Program-made: the position numbers and the translations under genes
Assembly (NCBI RefSeq): GCF_000378405.1
Contig: NZ_KB899637.1
Span: forward strand, 492,050-556,049
Length of the DNA: 64,000 nucleotides
DNA from: Succinimonas amylolytica DSM 2873
GTDB lineage: Bacteria; Pseudomonadota; Gammaproteobacteria; Enterobacterales; Succinivibrionaceae
Reading direction: 5' to 3'
In this document: positions 1-8,691 of the stretch, piece by piece
Position numbering within the stretch: the stretch's first letter is position 1
Layout of the letters: each line of letters starts with the position of its first letter
Notes under the pieces: generated by a model
Database searches by the model: none
Seen by the model: the letters and a program-made list of their open reading frames with translations, nothing else
Told to the model about the DNA's origin: nothing

Positions 1-1
1 G

Positions 2-214
2 CACAAGATTGTCAGAATTATTTACGTGATAATAACGCGGAAGGTCAAATACGAAGACAGCCCGAACGATCAGTCGTTGGCAAAATTCCGGATGGATCAG
101 GTCAAACGCGCCATCTCCAGAGCCAAAATTACTGAAGGTCTGTGTGTGCAGAGCGAAACCAGCAATCAGGGCAAAGTGATCTGTGCCAGCGTCAGCATGA
201 CCCAGCCAACTTAA
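2..214 (+). CDS. C-terminal fragment, possible transposase (5' partial)
   Basis: The reading frame is open from the left edge of the window and stops at 214, giving about 70 residues. It begins HKIVRIIYVIITRKVKYED, which resembles the C-terminal tail of IS110-type transposases, where a KLARIIY-like helix is followed by a basic tail. This is a resemblance only; no catalytic residues lie inside the window. About 115 bases beyond the stop, base composition drops sharply to AT-rich and the truncated PKD lipoprotein begins. That is what an insertion-sequence end would look like, but no terminal repeat could be recognised. Confidence 0.35.
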   Translation, partial: HKIVRIIYVIITRKVKYEDSPNDQSLAKFRMDQVKRAISRAKITEGLCVQSETSNQGKVICASVSMTQPT

Positions 215-333
215 CGGGGGCCGGAACGGATCTTACCGAAGAGATCCGGGCCGCCACTCCATTCCAGGGCATGCAGCGTTCCGAATGCGGCTTAAGGGCC
301 GTCGCTTTCGTTTGTCCGCCGGGGAGCTTTCTT

Positions 334-1092
334 TCATAATAATTTCTTAGATTTTGATAACCCGCCATCGCTTGAACTCCATGAAAGCTCTGTAATTTCA
401 TCAGTTCCATCGTATGTGGCGGTAACGGTATTCCCGTTAATCTCAACAGAAAAAGAGGCTACTGGCAAATCTTCGGAATTTTGCTTAACGGTCACAGCTT
501 TGCTGTATTGATTTGATACAGCGCCTTTGCTATCAGTGACTGTTAAACTAACTGTATAAGTTCCTGCTTTCCGAAATACATGTGAAAAATCTTTACTATG
601 TGATAATCCTCCATCTGAAGATTTCCATAAATATGAAATAATATCGCCATTACCATCAGCGTCATAACTTGTATTTGTAGCAACGACTTCCAAATTATTC
701 GTTGTAAAATCAAAAGACGCCACAGGGTCATGATTCTTTCGTTCAACTACAATATCTTCTGAAACAACTGAGGATTGTTTTCCATCTCTGTCAGTTACAT
801 AATGAGATATTGTATATGTGCCTTCTTCAACAAAAACATGTTTAAAGTTTTTTTCATTAGATTCACTGCCGTCACTACAAAACCAACTATATTTTAGAAT
901 ATCATCGTTGCCATCTTCATCAGTACTGGTATCTGTTGCAATAACTTCTAAGTAATTAATACGTGTTGAAAATGATGCTATAGGTTCATGATTTTCATTA
1001 CTAGTTTCACCACTGCCACTGCCGCCGCCACCGCCGCAAGCAGAGAGTGCAATAACAGATAAAATGGCACAGGAAAGTTTTGAGAATTTCAT
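334..1092 (-). CDS. PKD-domain lipoprotein, apparently truncated at the C-terminus
   Basis: The 252-residue product starts with a lipoprotein signal peptide ending in the lipobox LSAC (Cys19), then a Gly/Ser linker. It should be an exported, lipid-anchored surface or periplasmic protein. Three PKD-type beta-sandwich repeats follow. Repeats one and two are complete, with the hallmark GTYTISHYVTD and GTYTVSLTVTD strands. Repeat three stops just after SSDGGLSKSK, before its own GTYTV strand, so the third domain cannot fold normally. PKD domains usually mediate protein or carbohydrate binding; nothing here shows an enzyme. The gene is AT-rich, unlike the DNA on either side. The abrupt end at about position 334 next to a possible transposase tail suggests truncation by insertion. 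Confidence 0.75.
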   Translation of the reverse strand: MKFSKLSCAILSVIALSACGGGGGSGSGETSNENHEPIASFSTRINYLEVIATDTSTDEDGNDDILKYSWFCSDGSESNEKNFKHVFVEEGTYTISHYVTDRDGKQSSVVSEDIVVERKNHDPVASFDFTTNNLEVVATNTSYDADGNGDIISYLWKSSDGGLSHSKDFSHVFRKAGTYTVSLTVTDSKGAVSNQYSKAVTVKQNSEDLPVASFSVEINGNTVTATYDGTDEITELSWSSSDGGLSKSKKLL

Positions 1093-2092
1093 TTTTGTAC
1101 TCCATTTTATAATTTAAGTGCCATACATAAACAAACATCATCAAAAAACACCAATAATGCAATCCTGATATCTGACACTTTTCCTATTAAAATTGTGGTT
1201 CTATGATTTTTTGATCACTGTTATTTATGATCTAGTATTAAAACCTTTTATGAATACGATATTAAAAAACATACCTGAGATTTCACAGTTAAATTTTGCC
1301 TGTTTATTCCCACCAGTTATCCATCTTTGCAATTATAATCTTTCAAAAAATCATAAGTTCTATTTCAATTTTCTGAACAGACACAAAAACTGGCAGGATA
1401 TCATCAGTAAACGCTAATTTTTTCTCTGTAAAGTAGAAATCCTTACTTTGCTACCAATTGTGATCACGCCTTTAAATTAGACTCTTTGTGTCCTAATTAC
1501 ACATATAAGTTAACTTATTTTTTTTTTTGACCATCTTTTGCTTAACTTCCGTATTCTTTTTGTGAAGTGCTTATAAAAAAACAATCTTTTAAAACTGATG
1601 TCGCATACAATTAACCAAGCCATGCTCACCATATTGCTACGTAGCCACATTCTCGAAAAACAGCTAAAAAACGCCCCAAATTTGTCTGTAATGATTTTCA
1701 GCTCATGAAGTCTGTCTGCCTGCTTCCTGAAGCGGTGCATCAGGCTATCAATTGTTTCAGCATGCATATCACATGCAGCCCGAGTTCCCGGAAACTGACT
1801 GTTTCCGGGAACAGTCAGGATTATTTTGTTAAGCACATCAGAGTTTAAAAAATTCCTGAATGGTAATCACCGGGGGATTCACATTTTTTCTTCCCGGTAG
1901 TTAGTTCTTTTTTTTCGGCGGGATATGCTTACCGGGAGTGCCTGCTTTCTAAAACCGGGGGTTATAGCGGTCGGCGCCGGGGATAGCTCTCCGGGCCGGT
2001 ATTCTGGCAGCCGGATCAGGTGTTCAGTCATACGGATTTTATGTCTGCGGAGCGTTTCGGGATCTGCGGAATTTTTGTTTACAGGTGCTTAC
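1093..2092. other. AT-rich intergenic region upstream of the cas operon
   Basis: No convincing gene is seen. Two open frames exist. A 74-codon frame at 1193-1417 (+) has an AT-driven, Phe/Asn/Ile-rich composition. A 108-codon frame at 1510-1836 (-), rich in basic and aromatic residues, matches nothing I recognise and could be a degenerate fragment. The stretch has several homopolymer T runs, and its composition changes to the CCGG-rich style at about 1900. The cas promoter should lie near the right end, but no clear -35/-10 pair stands out. Confidence 0.5.
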
Positions 2093-4024
2093 ATGGACAA
2101 ACTGTCGATATTTCTGTTTGAATCAAAGTCAATTCAGGCGTATCTGAGCCGGACAGGCAGGCTGAGACACATGATTATTGCCAGCGACCGGCTCGACAGT
2201 CTGGTGGGGCCGGATGAGGACGGTCTTATCCAGAGAGCTCTCGCTGCCGCGGGACTGGATCCCGGCCGGGATACCAACATTATTGCCGCGCAGTCCCCAG
2301 ACTATGAGGTTCAGGAGGATAACGGGAAGATCGTTTTTTTTCGCTACCTGGGCGGAGCCTTCAGCTGCTATGCTCTGGGACAGCAGGGATACGAGAATCT
2401 GGTCAGGTTCCGTTTTGCCGTAACTCTTGCCGTGCAGACGGAGCTTCCGGGAATGCCTTTTTCGGATGCCCTGGTTTCCGGGGATCTGGAGGATCTGTCC
2501 GATAACCGGGGATTTTTTGACCTCCTGGATCAGGCCTACACCGCTCTGGCCGCTGCCGGTAACCGGCCCCTCATGCTTCTCCCGCTGGCTACGGCCTGCA
2601 CTGCGTCGGCCGTGGCCACCGGCGAAGCGGCGGTCCGTACCGATGCGGAAGATGCCCGTAATCTCATGAAGGCGGATCGGGACAGTGCGGATGCCGTAAT
2701 GGTCAGACTGGCCTCTAACTATCAGAAGGTGAATCTCTCGCTGTATATCCGGTACCTGTTCAGCAAGAAGGAGGCCAGAAGCCTCCGGAAGGCAACTGCC
2801 GCTCAAAGAGATTTGGCGGCTTCCTTTGACAGAAGGTTCAAGAGCAGCGTGAATTTCAGCGGCAGCGACCAGGATGAAAACGACGGCGATATTGCGCTTA
2901 TTCACATGGACGGCAACAGTGTCGGCACCACTCTTATCAGACTGCGCAGCGTTCTCAGCGGCAGGGACGGAGAGAATGCAGCTCCGGTATCCCGCGGCGA
3001 ATATACAAAGGTGATGCTGGAGATCTCCGAAATGCTCCAGAACTCTACCCGAAATGCTGTGAAGGAGGCGATTTCCGGTTTGATGAAGATGAAGAAGGAC
3101 AGCAGCCTGAACTTCAGGCCGCTGGTGCTGGGAGGAGACGATGTCACTCTGCTTATGGATCCCCGGTATGCCGCAGACTTCTGTGTGAATTTTGCCCGGA
3201 AGTTCCGGACAGAGACTGAAACGAGCATTAAAAAAAGCGTGCTTATAGGCAAGTATCTGAAGGGAAAGCTGAAATTTCTCACCTCCAGCGGCGGTATTCT
3301 GTTCCAGAAGAAAAAGCATCCCTACCAGGGAGCGGTCAGACTGGTGGAGTCCCTGGCAAAAATGGCCAAGGACCGCTGGAAGAATCTGAGCTCTGCCGCA
3401 CCTTCGAAGAACGGAACGGAGCTCTGGGATAAAGTCATCTCCGCCTCTGAAAAGGGGGTTATCAGGGTAAATCCCTCCGCAGTGGCATTTGTCAGGGTTA
3501 CCGAGGCCTCCGGAGAGGCTCTCGGAGAGCTCTTTGACCGGCTGCGCCGCTTCCGCATCCCGTCCGAGGGCCGGGAGTTCTGCACCGGCAGCATGAACGG
3601 CTTTGTTACCCTTGGCAGCTCCGATGAGGATGCGGGCGAGGTAACCCTGGAACAGCTTGCGGACTGTGTGGGGAGGCAGCAGGGCGGTGCGGTGATTTCC
3701 CGATTCCGCAGAATGCTTTCGGAAATTTCCTGCGGGCGGCTTACTGATGCCCGGCAGCTGTTTAAACAGGCCAGGCGTAATGATGATTCCTTTATAAATA
3801 ATCCGGTAGTGGAGCTCCTGATTAAGAGCGGGGAGCATGAGGAAGAGGATCCCGACGGCATCTGGTACTATAAGGTGCCTGCCGGACAGGGAGACCGGCA
3901 GCAGTCTCAGGATTTTCGCTATGAATCCATCATTAACGATATTCTGGTACTGGATCATTACATCGTGGAGCAGGCACGGGAGGAAAGCTCCGGAACTCCT
4001 GCTGAAACTCAGGAGGAGCAATAA
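2093..4024 (+). CDS. cas10: Cas10 (Cmr2/Csm1-like), type III-D-like, GGDD intact, no HD domain
   Basis: This is the large subunit of a type III CRISPR effector, 643 residues. The N-terminus (LFESKSIQAYLSRTGRLRHM) is the first palm region seen in Cmr2-like proteins. No HD nuclease domain precedes it, so DNA cleavage by this subunit is unlikely. The second palm domain has HMDGNSVG near residue 272 and LVLGGDDVTLL with GGDD at 347-350. That motif makes cyclic oligoadenylate in active Cas10 proteins, so signalling activity is possible. The zinc-knuckle region between the palms appears degenerate (TACTASAVATG). ATG 2093 is chosen because it follows AGGTG and begins right at the conserved palm; an upstream in-frame extension to 1925 looks non-coding. 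It is the first gene of a tightly overlapping operon. Confidence 0.85.
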   Translation: MDKLSIFLFESKSIQAYLSRTGRLRHMIIASDRLDSLVGPDEDGLIQRALAAAGLDPGRDTNIIAAQSPDYEVQEDNGKIVFFRYLGGAFSCYALGQQGYENLVRFRFAVTLAVQTELPGMPFSDALVSGDLEDLSDNRGFFDLLDQAYTALAAAGNRPLMLLPLATACTASAVATGEAAVRTDAEDARNLMKADRDSADAVMVRLASNYQKVNLSLYIRYLFSKKEARSLRKATAAQRDLAASFDRRFKSSVNFSGSDQDENDGDIALIHMDGNSVGTTLIRLRSVLSGRDGENAAPVSRGEYTKVMLEISEMLQNSTRNAVKEAISGLMKMKKDSSLNFRPLVLGGDDVTLLMDPRYAADFCVNFARKFRTETETSIKKSVLIGKYLKGKLKFLTSSGGILFQKKKHPYQGAVRLVESLAKMAKDRWKNLSSAAPSKNGTELWDKVISASEKGVIRVNPSAVAFVRVTEASGEALGELFDRLRRFRIPSEGREFCTGSMNGFVTLGSSDEDAGEVTLEQLADCVGRQQGGAVISRFRRMLSEISCGRLTDARQLFKQARRNDDSFINNPVVELLIKSGEHEEEDPDGIWYYKVPAGQGDRQQSQDFRYESIINDILVLDHYIVEQAREESSGTPAETQEEQ

Positions 4025-4725
4025 TGACCACGGCAAAGATTGAGATAGCTTTCCAGTCGTTCTGGTTTGTAGGCACCGGCCGGGAGGCCGGAGTCTATGC
4101 CGATTCCATTCCCGTAAAAAGAACACTGGTTTCTGAGTCCGGAATTCCGGTGCCGGTCCCCTGCGTTCCCGGAAAAACCGTCAAGGGCATGTTCCGGGCC
4201 GCCTTTCAGACTGCCGGCGGAAACGGCTGGTTTGGTACTAAGAAGGAAGCCGAAGAGCTGGAACACAGGCTCTTCGGGCAGCCCGGACCGGACAAGCTTT
4301 CGGAACAGTCTCCGGGGCAGCCCGGACCGGACAGGCCCGCGGAACAGTCTCCGGGGAAGTCCGGAAATCCCGGAATACTGCATTTCAGCATGCTGGAAAT
4401 CAGCCCGGCCCTCAAAGCGTATCTCAGGAAAGAGCCTGATGCGGCAGGCGAGCTTTTCCGGACGGTGAAGAGCACCGCCATCGACCCTGATACCGGTACG
4501 GCCAAAAACAAATCGCTGCGGGAGTATGAGGTGGTGGTGCCTTTAACTCTTACAGGCGAAATCTCCTTCTGCGAGGATGGGATCCGGGATCCGGAACTCC
4601 CGGGAGCCCGGGAACTTACAGAGAAGCTTAACCAGGTAGCGGCTCTGATAACGGAGCTGGGAGGCCGCAGAACCCGCGGTTTCGGGCAGTGTGTCATTAC
4701 TGTTAGGGAGGAGCCCCGGAAATGA
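4024..4725 (+). CDS. RAMP-superfamily Cas7-like protein (single domain)
   Basis: A 233-residue RAMP protein, probably a backbone subunit that grips crRNA in the type III effector. VPGKTVKGMFRAAF near residue 50 is the helix-start motif of Csm3/Cmr4-type RAMPs. LGGRRTRGFGQ at about 212-222 is the glycine-rich loop that defines the superfamily. Residues 85-110 hold a perfect-frame tandem duplication of a 13-residue Pro/Gly unit, probably a disordered loop. The start codon shares a base with the cas10 stop (TAATG), so the two are translationally coupled. Cas6 is an alternative RAMP family, but no catalytic-type histidine near the N-terminus and the small-insert architecture argue against it. Confidence 0.75.
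   Translation: MTTAKIEIAFQSFWFVGTGREAGVYADSIPVKRTLVSESGIPVPVPCVPGKTVKGMFRAAFQTAGGNGWFGTKKEAEELEHRLFGQPGPDKLSEQSPGQPGPDRPAEQSPGKSGNPGILHFSMLEISPALKAYLRKEPDAAGELFRTVKSTAIDPDTGTAKNKSLREYEVVVPLTLTGEISFCEDGIRDPELPGARELTEKLNQVAALITELGGRRTRGFGQCVITVREEPRK
4276..4353 (+). repeat. 39-bp in-frame tandem duplication inside the RAMP gene
   Basis: Two adjacent 39-base units (4276-4314 and 4315-4353) encode GQPGPDKLSEQSP and GQPGPDRPAEQSP. They differ at a few positions near the unit centre. A third, partial copy (GKSG) follows. The length is a multiple of three, so the frame is kept. Confidence 0.9.
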
Positions 4726-6539
4726 AGAAATGGTTTGTTCTGGAGACCATAGACGACATCATAATCGGCACCACCAATGCGGGAGCCTTCGTATCCGCTA
4801 CCCAGGGCTATATCCCGGGCAGCACCGTCATGGGAACTGTCTGTGCTCTTTATGGCAGAGATAATTTTGAGGCGGATACGCTTAACCTGCTTTTTCAGGA
4901 AAATATGGCGGAATTCAGCGATTTCCTGCCCCTGAATGCGGAGGGAAGGGAGACCTTTCCGGCTCCCATGTGCCTCCATGCCGAAAAGAGTCATGACAGC
5001 AGCAGTGAGGTGCTGCTTAATTTCCTGAAGAGCGGCGTGAAGGAATCCTTTAAGCAGTATAACCAGATCCGGGGCGATAACCGGGACTCCCGTTTTTTCA
5101 GCTACAGTATCAGGCAGACGGTTACCGCCCGTACCGCCATTGACTATAAAACCGATACTGCCAGAAAAAGCGCTCTCTACAGCCGGAACTCCATTGCCGC
5201 CGGACAGTGCTTTCTGGGCTGCTGCCGGATACCGGACAGCCTGACAGAGGGCAGAGCCGCTGCCGGATCCCGTTCCGCCACCGCAATTAAGGAGGCCCGG
5301 GATGCGGTGTTTGACATCCTCAGGGACGGCCGGGTGCTGCGCATCGGGGCCAGCCGGGGCTCCGAATACGGCCGGGTGCGGGTTCATGACGTTACTGCTC
5401 TTATGGAGAGCTCCGCCTCCCGGCAGAATCCGGAATCGGGTACGGTGCTTCCGGACGGCAAAAGAGAGCTGGTGCTCTGGTGTCTCTCCAATACGGAGTT
5501 TCTGGATGCGCTGACCAGCTATGATTCCCCGGTGCCGGACAATTCCGGCATGCTCTGGGCTTTCGCCCGCCGGAATATCAGGGCGGAGTTTGTTCCGGAA
5601 CGGTCCTTTATAAGAACCGGCAGGACCCGGTATTTCAACAATGCCAGAGGCGGGCTGGATTCGGCCCGGGTTTATATAGCCAGAGGCAGCGTTCTCACCT
5701 ATACCTATGACTACAGCGGAGCGGATCTTCCTGGTATTCTCCGGGATCTGGAAGAGGAGGGGATCGGCATTTCCCGGCAGCTGGGTTTCGGCCGGGTGAT
5801 GGTGAATCCGCATTTTCTGCTTACCGAAGGCGTGTCCGGCGCAGAATCCCCGCTTTTCGAATCCGGTTTCACATTTTACAGAGACCGGTTTTCCGACGCG
5901 GATGATTCATACCTGAAGGACCCGGAGGTGCGCTGGCTCGGGGAGCAGCTCCAGGCCCGGAGAGACTGGGAAAGCATCGAAAAGCTGGCCGAATTATTCC
6001 TGAAGCGGGTAGCTGAAATGTATGAAAGCGCCCGGCGTTACTGCGGTATCGGAAAAGAGACGGATTTCGGTCCCGGAAAAACCCAGTGGCAGGCATTGCG
6101 GGACGTGCTGGGCGGCCTTTTTTCAGAAAGCATCACGAGTGACTGCCTCCTGGCCGCGGTCCTGAGGGTTACTGTTGCCGGCAAGGAGGAAACCCAGAAG
6201 GGCGCAGAGCTGAAACCTGATGATATCTGGAATATCTACTGCCTGTTCCAGGGCTGCACCAATGTGGAAATTACCTTCGGATCCGCCTTCCAGAAACTGG
6301 TGCAGGATCTGATCCGCGATGCCGTCAGACTTCAGATGGAAGAGAATGCCGAGAAGGCAGAAAAGACAGAGAAGGCAAGGAAGGCCGAGAATGCAGAGAA
6401 GGCTGCCCCGGGGCTGGCCTGCAGGGGGATCATCAGATGTCTGGATCATAATATGACGCTGCTGAACCCGCGGGTATACAGCGAACTTCAGCAGCTTAAG
6501 AAGAAGCCTGATGATGATAGGAAACAGGAGACCCGGTAA
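4722..6539 (+). CDS. csx10: Csx10-like RAMP protein (type III-D marker)
   Basis: The 605-residue protein matches the Csx10 layout: two RAMP-type halves. The N-terminal half has IIGTTNAGAFVSATQGYIPGSTVMG, a glycine-rich strand-helix typical of Csx10, given here as positions 13-39. LRIGASRGSEYGRV at about 205-219 is the diagnostic glycine loop. The C-terminal half ends with a second loop, ISRQLGFGRVMVNP. In type III-D complexes Csx10 acts in the Cas5-like position at the crRNA 5' end. Residues about 540-563 are a charged low-complexity Glu/Lys/Ala segment, probably a flexible or coiled linker. The gene overlaps its upstream neighbour by four bases (ATGA). Confidence 0.75.
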   Translation: MKKWFVLETIDDIIIGTTNAGAFVSATQGYIPGSTVMGTVCALYGRDNFEADTLNLLFQENMAEFSDFLPLNAEGRETFPAPMCLHAEKSHDSSSEVLLNFLKSGVKESFKQYNQIRGDNRDSRFFSYSIRQTVTARTAIDYKTDTARKSALYSRNSIAAGQCFLGCCRIPDSLTEGRAAAGSRSATAIKEARDAVFDILRDGRVLRIGASRGSEYGRVRVHDVTALMESSASRQNPESGTVLPDGKRELVLWCLSNTEFLDALTSYDSPVPDNSGMLWAFARRNIRAEFVPERSFIRTGRTRYFNNARGGLDSARVYIARGSVLTYTYDYSGADLPGILRDLEEEGIGISRQLGFGRVMVNPHFLLTEGVSGAESPLFESGFTFYRDRFSDADDSYLKDPEVRWLGEQLQARRDWESIEKLAELFLKRVAEMYESARRYCGIGKETDFGPGKTQWQALRDVLGGLFSESITSDCLLAAVLRVTVAGKEETQKGAELKPDDIWNIYCLFQGCTNVEITFGSAFQKLVQDLIRDAVRLQMEENAEKAEKTEKARKAENAEKAAPGLACRGIIRCLDHNMTLLNPRVYSELQQLKKKPDDDRKQETR

Positions 6540-8077
6540 TGTCGCATCTTGTATTGTCACGAATTGTTATTGAAACACAGTCTCCGCTGGCACTGTCCTC
6601 CGGCGGTCATGATCTGGGCTCCTCCTCCGATGTGGCCCAGGACTGGAACGGGGTGCCCTGCATTCCTGCCGCTTCTCTTATGGGGGTGTGGCGGGCCAGT
6701 GCCCGGAGCTCCGGAATGAAGGATAGCTGGGACAGGTGGTTCGGCTGTGTAAACGGTCAGGAGCCGGGGCGGGCCTCGCGCATTGTGCTTTCGGACGGGC
6801 TCCTTCTTGATACCGCCGGTGATGCCAGAAGAGGGCTCGTTCCGAAATGCGAGCTGGAAAAGAATTTATTCACCCGGGAGAATTCGCCGCTGATTATCCG
6901 GAGACAGCGCACCAGAATCAATCACCGCGGTGCTGCTGATGCTGCCGGCCATGGCAAGTTTGATACCAAGTGCCTTATGAAGGGCGCCCGTTTTGTTTTT
7001 GATATCAAGGCCTTCACGGATGATGCTGCCGGGTTTTCGGCTGCGGATCTGAACGCCATTATCAGTCTTATCGGCGAAGCCTCCTTTGCTGTGGGCGGCG
7101 GCCGGACCAGCGGTTTTGGCAGAGTAGCGGTAAAGGGCTTCATTCAGGAAAATATTGATCTTGGCGAGGGCGGTGCGGCCTGCCTGAAGCGGATAACCGC
7201 ATTCCGCACCAGAAAGCCGCCGCATGAGATCCAGAAGGGAGTTCCGGGCATTTCCTTTAATGCGGACCGGATCCCGGAGCGGTTCCAGCTTCTTCTGGAT
7301 ATGAAGATGAATGTTTCGGGGCTCTATACCGCAGGAACCGGAGGAGACTTTCTTGACAGTCGCCTAAAAATGAGCTTCCCGGGGAAGATGGGAAAATCAG
7401 TGGCGCACCCCGGTTCGGAAACAGCCGTGGTCTGGGACGGCTGCCTGGGCAGAATCGACAGCACTGATAAGTTGCGGGCATTTATTCTTCCCGGCAGTGA
7501 AATCAAGGGCATAATCGCCCACAGGATGGCGTATCACTATAACCGCCTTGCGGAAAACTGGGCCGATACCGCGCTGGCTCTCGGCGGAAAGGGGGCGGAA
7601 ATGCCGGAGCCCCTCCAGGTTCTTCTGTTCGGAAGGGCCGGAGACGGGGCGGAAAAGGCTTCTTCAGCTAATGGAGCCCTGTCCGGGAAGCTGTTTTTCA
7701 GTGATGCCGTAGTGAGTTACCGGAAGTGCGCAGCCAGAAAGCATAACCGTATTGACAGAATTACCGGCGGGGTGATTGACAAGGCGCTTTTTACCGAGGA
7801 ACTGGCGGTGAGTCCGGTCTTTGATGTCCGGATCTATATCAGCAGGGATACCCTGGATATCCTTTCCGGGAAGGTTTCCCATGCCCGTTATGATGAGGAG
7901 ACGGTTTCCCGGGTGGTCACTGCTCTCAGAAGAACCTTCTTTGATCTTGCCCGGGGGCTTCTGCCACTGGGGGCGAAGAGCGGCCGCACGCTTGCAGAGT
8001 TTTCCGGATGCAAGAAGGCCTGTGCGGAGCTTGTGGAGTGCTGTTTCCCGCAGCCGGAAAAGAACGGTAAGAAGTGA
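6539..8077 (+). CDS. Tandem (double) Cas7-like RAMP protein
   Basis: The 512-residue product contains two RAMP modules in one chain. Module one has IPAASLMGVWRASA near residue 40 and the glycine loop GGGRTSGFGRV near 185-195. Module two has ILPGSEIKGIIAHR near 320 and HNRIDRITGG near 401-410, the thumb-type sequence of Csm3/Cmr4 proteins. A fused pair would supply two crRNA-backbone subunits from one gene, as type III-D systems often do. The catalytic Asp of target-RNA-cleaving Cas7 cannot be assigned with certainty. Its start overlaps the csx10 stop (TAATG), so it belongs to the same transcript. Confidence 0.75.
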   Translation: MSHLVLSRIVIETQSPLALSSGGHDLGSSSDVAQDWNGVPCIPAASLMGVWRASARSSGMKDSWDRWFGCVNGQEPGRASRIVLSDGLLLDTAGDARRGLVPKCELEKNLFTRENSPLIIRRQRTRINHRGAADAAGHGKFDTKCLMKGARFVFDIKAFTDDAAGFSAADLNAIISLIGEASFAVGGGRTSGFGRVAVKGFIQENIDLGEGGAACLKRITAFRTRKPPHEIQKGVPGISFNADRIPERFQLLLDMKMNVSGLYTAGTGGDFLDSRLKMSFPGKMGKSVAHPGSETAVVWDGCLGRIDSTDKLRAFILPGSEIKGIIAHRMAYHYNRLAENWADTALALGGKGAEMPEPLQVLLFGRAGDGAEKASSANGALSGKLFFSDAVVSYRKCAARKHNRIDRITGGVIDKALFTEELAVSPVFDVRIYISRDTLDILSGKVSHARYDEETVSRVVTALRRTFFDLARGLLPLGAKSGRTLAEFSGCKKACAELVECCFPQPEKNGKK

Positions 8078-8673
8078 ACAGGCAGACAGACAAACAAATA
8101 GACAGAATGGATGAGCGGAAAATGGAAGAGGTTTTAGACAGCGATTTCCGGATAGACGATGCGGAAGCCCGGGACATAATGGCCCGTCTTAAGCTTGATA
8201 ATGTGCATTACAGCAGGGCTCCCGGGGTTAGCCAGGAGCTCCTTTCGGGAGACGGGCTTAAGAAGCTTTTCAGTAGCTTTCCGGCTTCCCAGGGATGGAT
8301 TCTCTACACTGACGGCCTTGTTAACTTCATGAAGAGATCCGCCGGGGACGATTCCCGGGAAATTCTGGAGCTGGAACTCTGTGCCGCCGCAGACGGAGAG
8401 GGGTACTGCCGGACTCTGAGAGCGGTTCTGATAGCCGAGGATCTGTATTCGGTAACACAGGTTGATCCTGCCGGGGCGGGGGACAACGACTGGGTCTATG
8501 CCTATGCTGATACTGCCGTCCTGGTAAAGAACAGTTTCCGAAGCAACCTGGACGGCGAGGGGCTGGCACGGTACCGGGTATGGTATCGCTGTTTCCGCAG
8601 CGGGGCCGTTAATAATGCTGTAATGGGCCGCTGGGTACCCTGGATGCAGCAGTTTGCGGGATTTATCAGGTAG
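8074..8673 (+). CDS. Csx19-like (TIGR03984) small type III-D protein
   Basis: A 199-residue protein between the double RAMP and the TIGR03986-like gene, the position usually held by Csx19 (TIGR03984) in type III-D loci. It has the plain alpha/beta composition expected, with GWILYTDG near residue 72 and RYRVWYRCF near 168. No catalytic motif is visible. The first possible start is GTG 8074, overlapping the previous stop. ATG 8107 is a reasonable alternative because the intervening residues (NRQTDKQID) look non-conserved. Assignment rests mainly on gene order and size, so it is tentative. Confidence 0.5.
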   Translation: MNRQTDKQIDRMDERKMEEVLDSDFRIDDAEARDIMARLKLDNVHYSRAPGVSQELLSGDGLKKLFSSFPASQGWILYTDGLVNFMKRSAGDDSREILELELCAAADGEGYCRTLRAVLIAEDLYSVTQVDPAGAGDNDWVYAYADTAVLVKNSFRSNLDGEGLARYRVWYRCFRSGAVNNAVMGRWVPWMQQFAGFIR

Positions 8674-8691
8674 GTCAGGAGAAGAAACGCT

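Noticed and set aside
1193-1417. 74-codon open frame
   Set aside because: AT-driven composition without SD or motif.
2129-4126. 665-codon open frame antisense to cas10
   Set aside because: Arginine/proline/glycine-rich product with no recognisable domain, lying fully opposite a well-supported gene; a result of codon composition.
4024-4725. The first RAMP gene as a Cas6 endonuclease
   Set aside because: Glycine-rich loop is present, but the N-terminal region looks like a Csm3/Cmr4 backbone subunit and no catalytic histidine could be placed.
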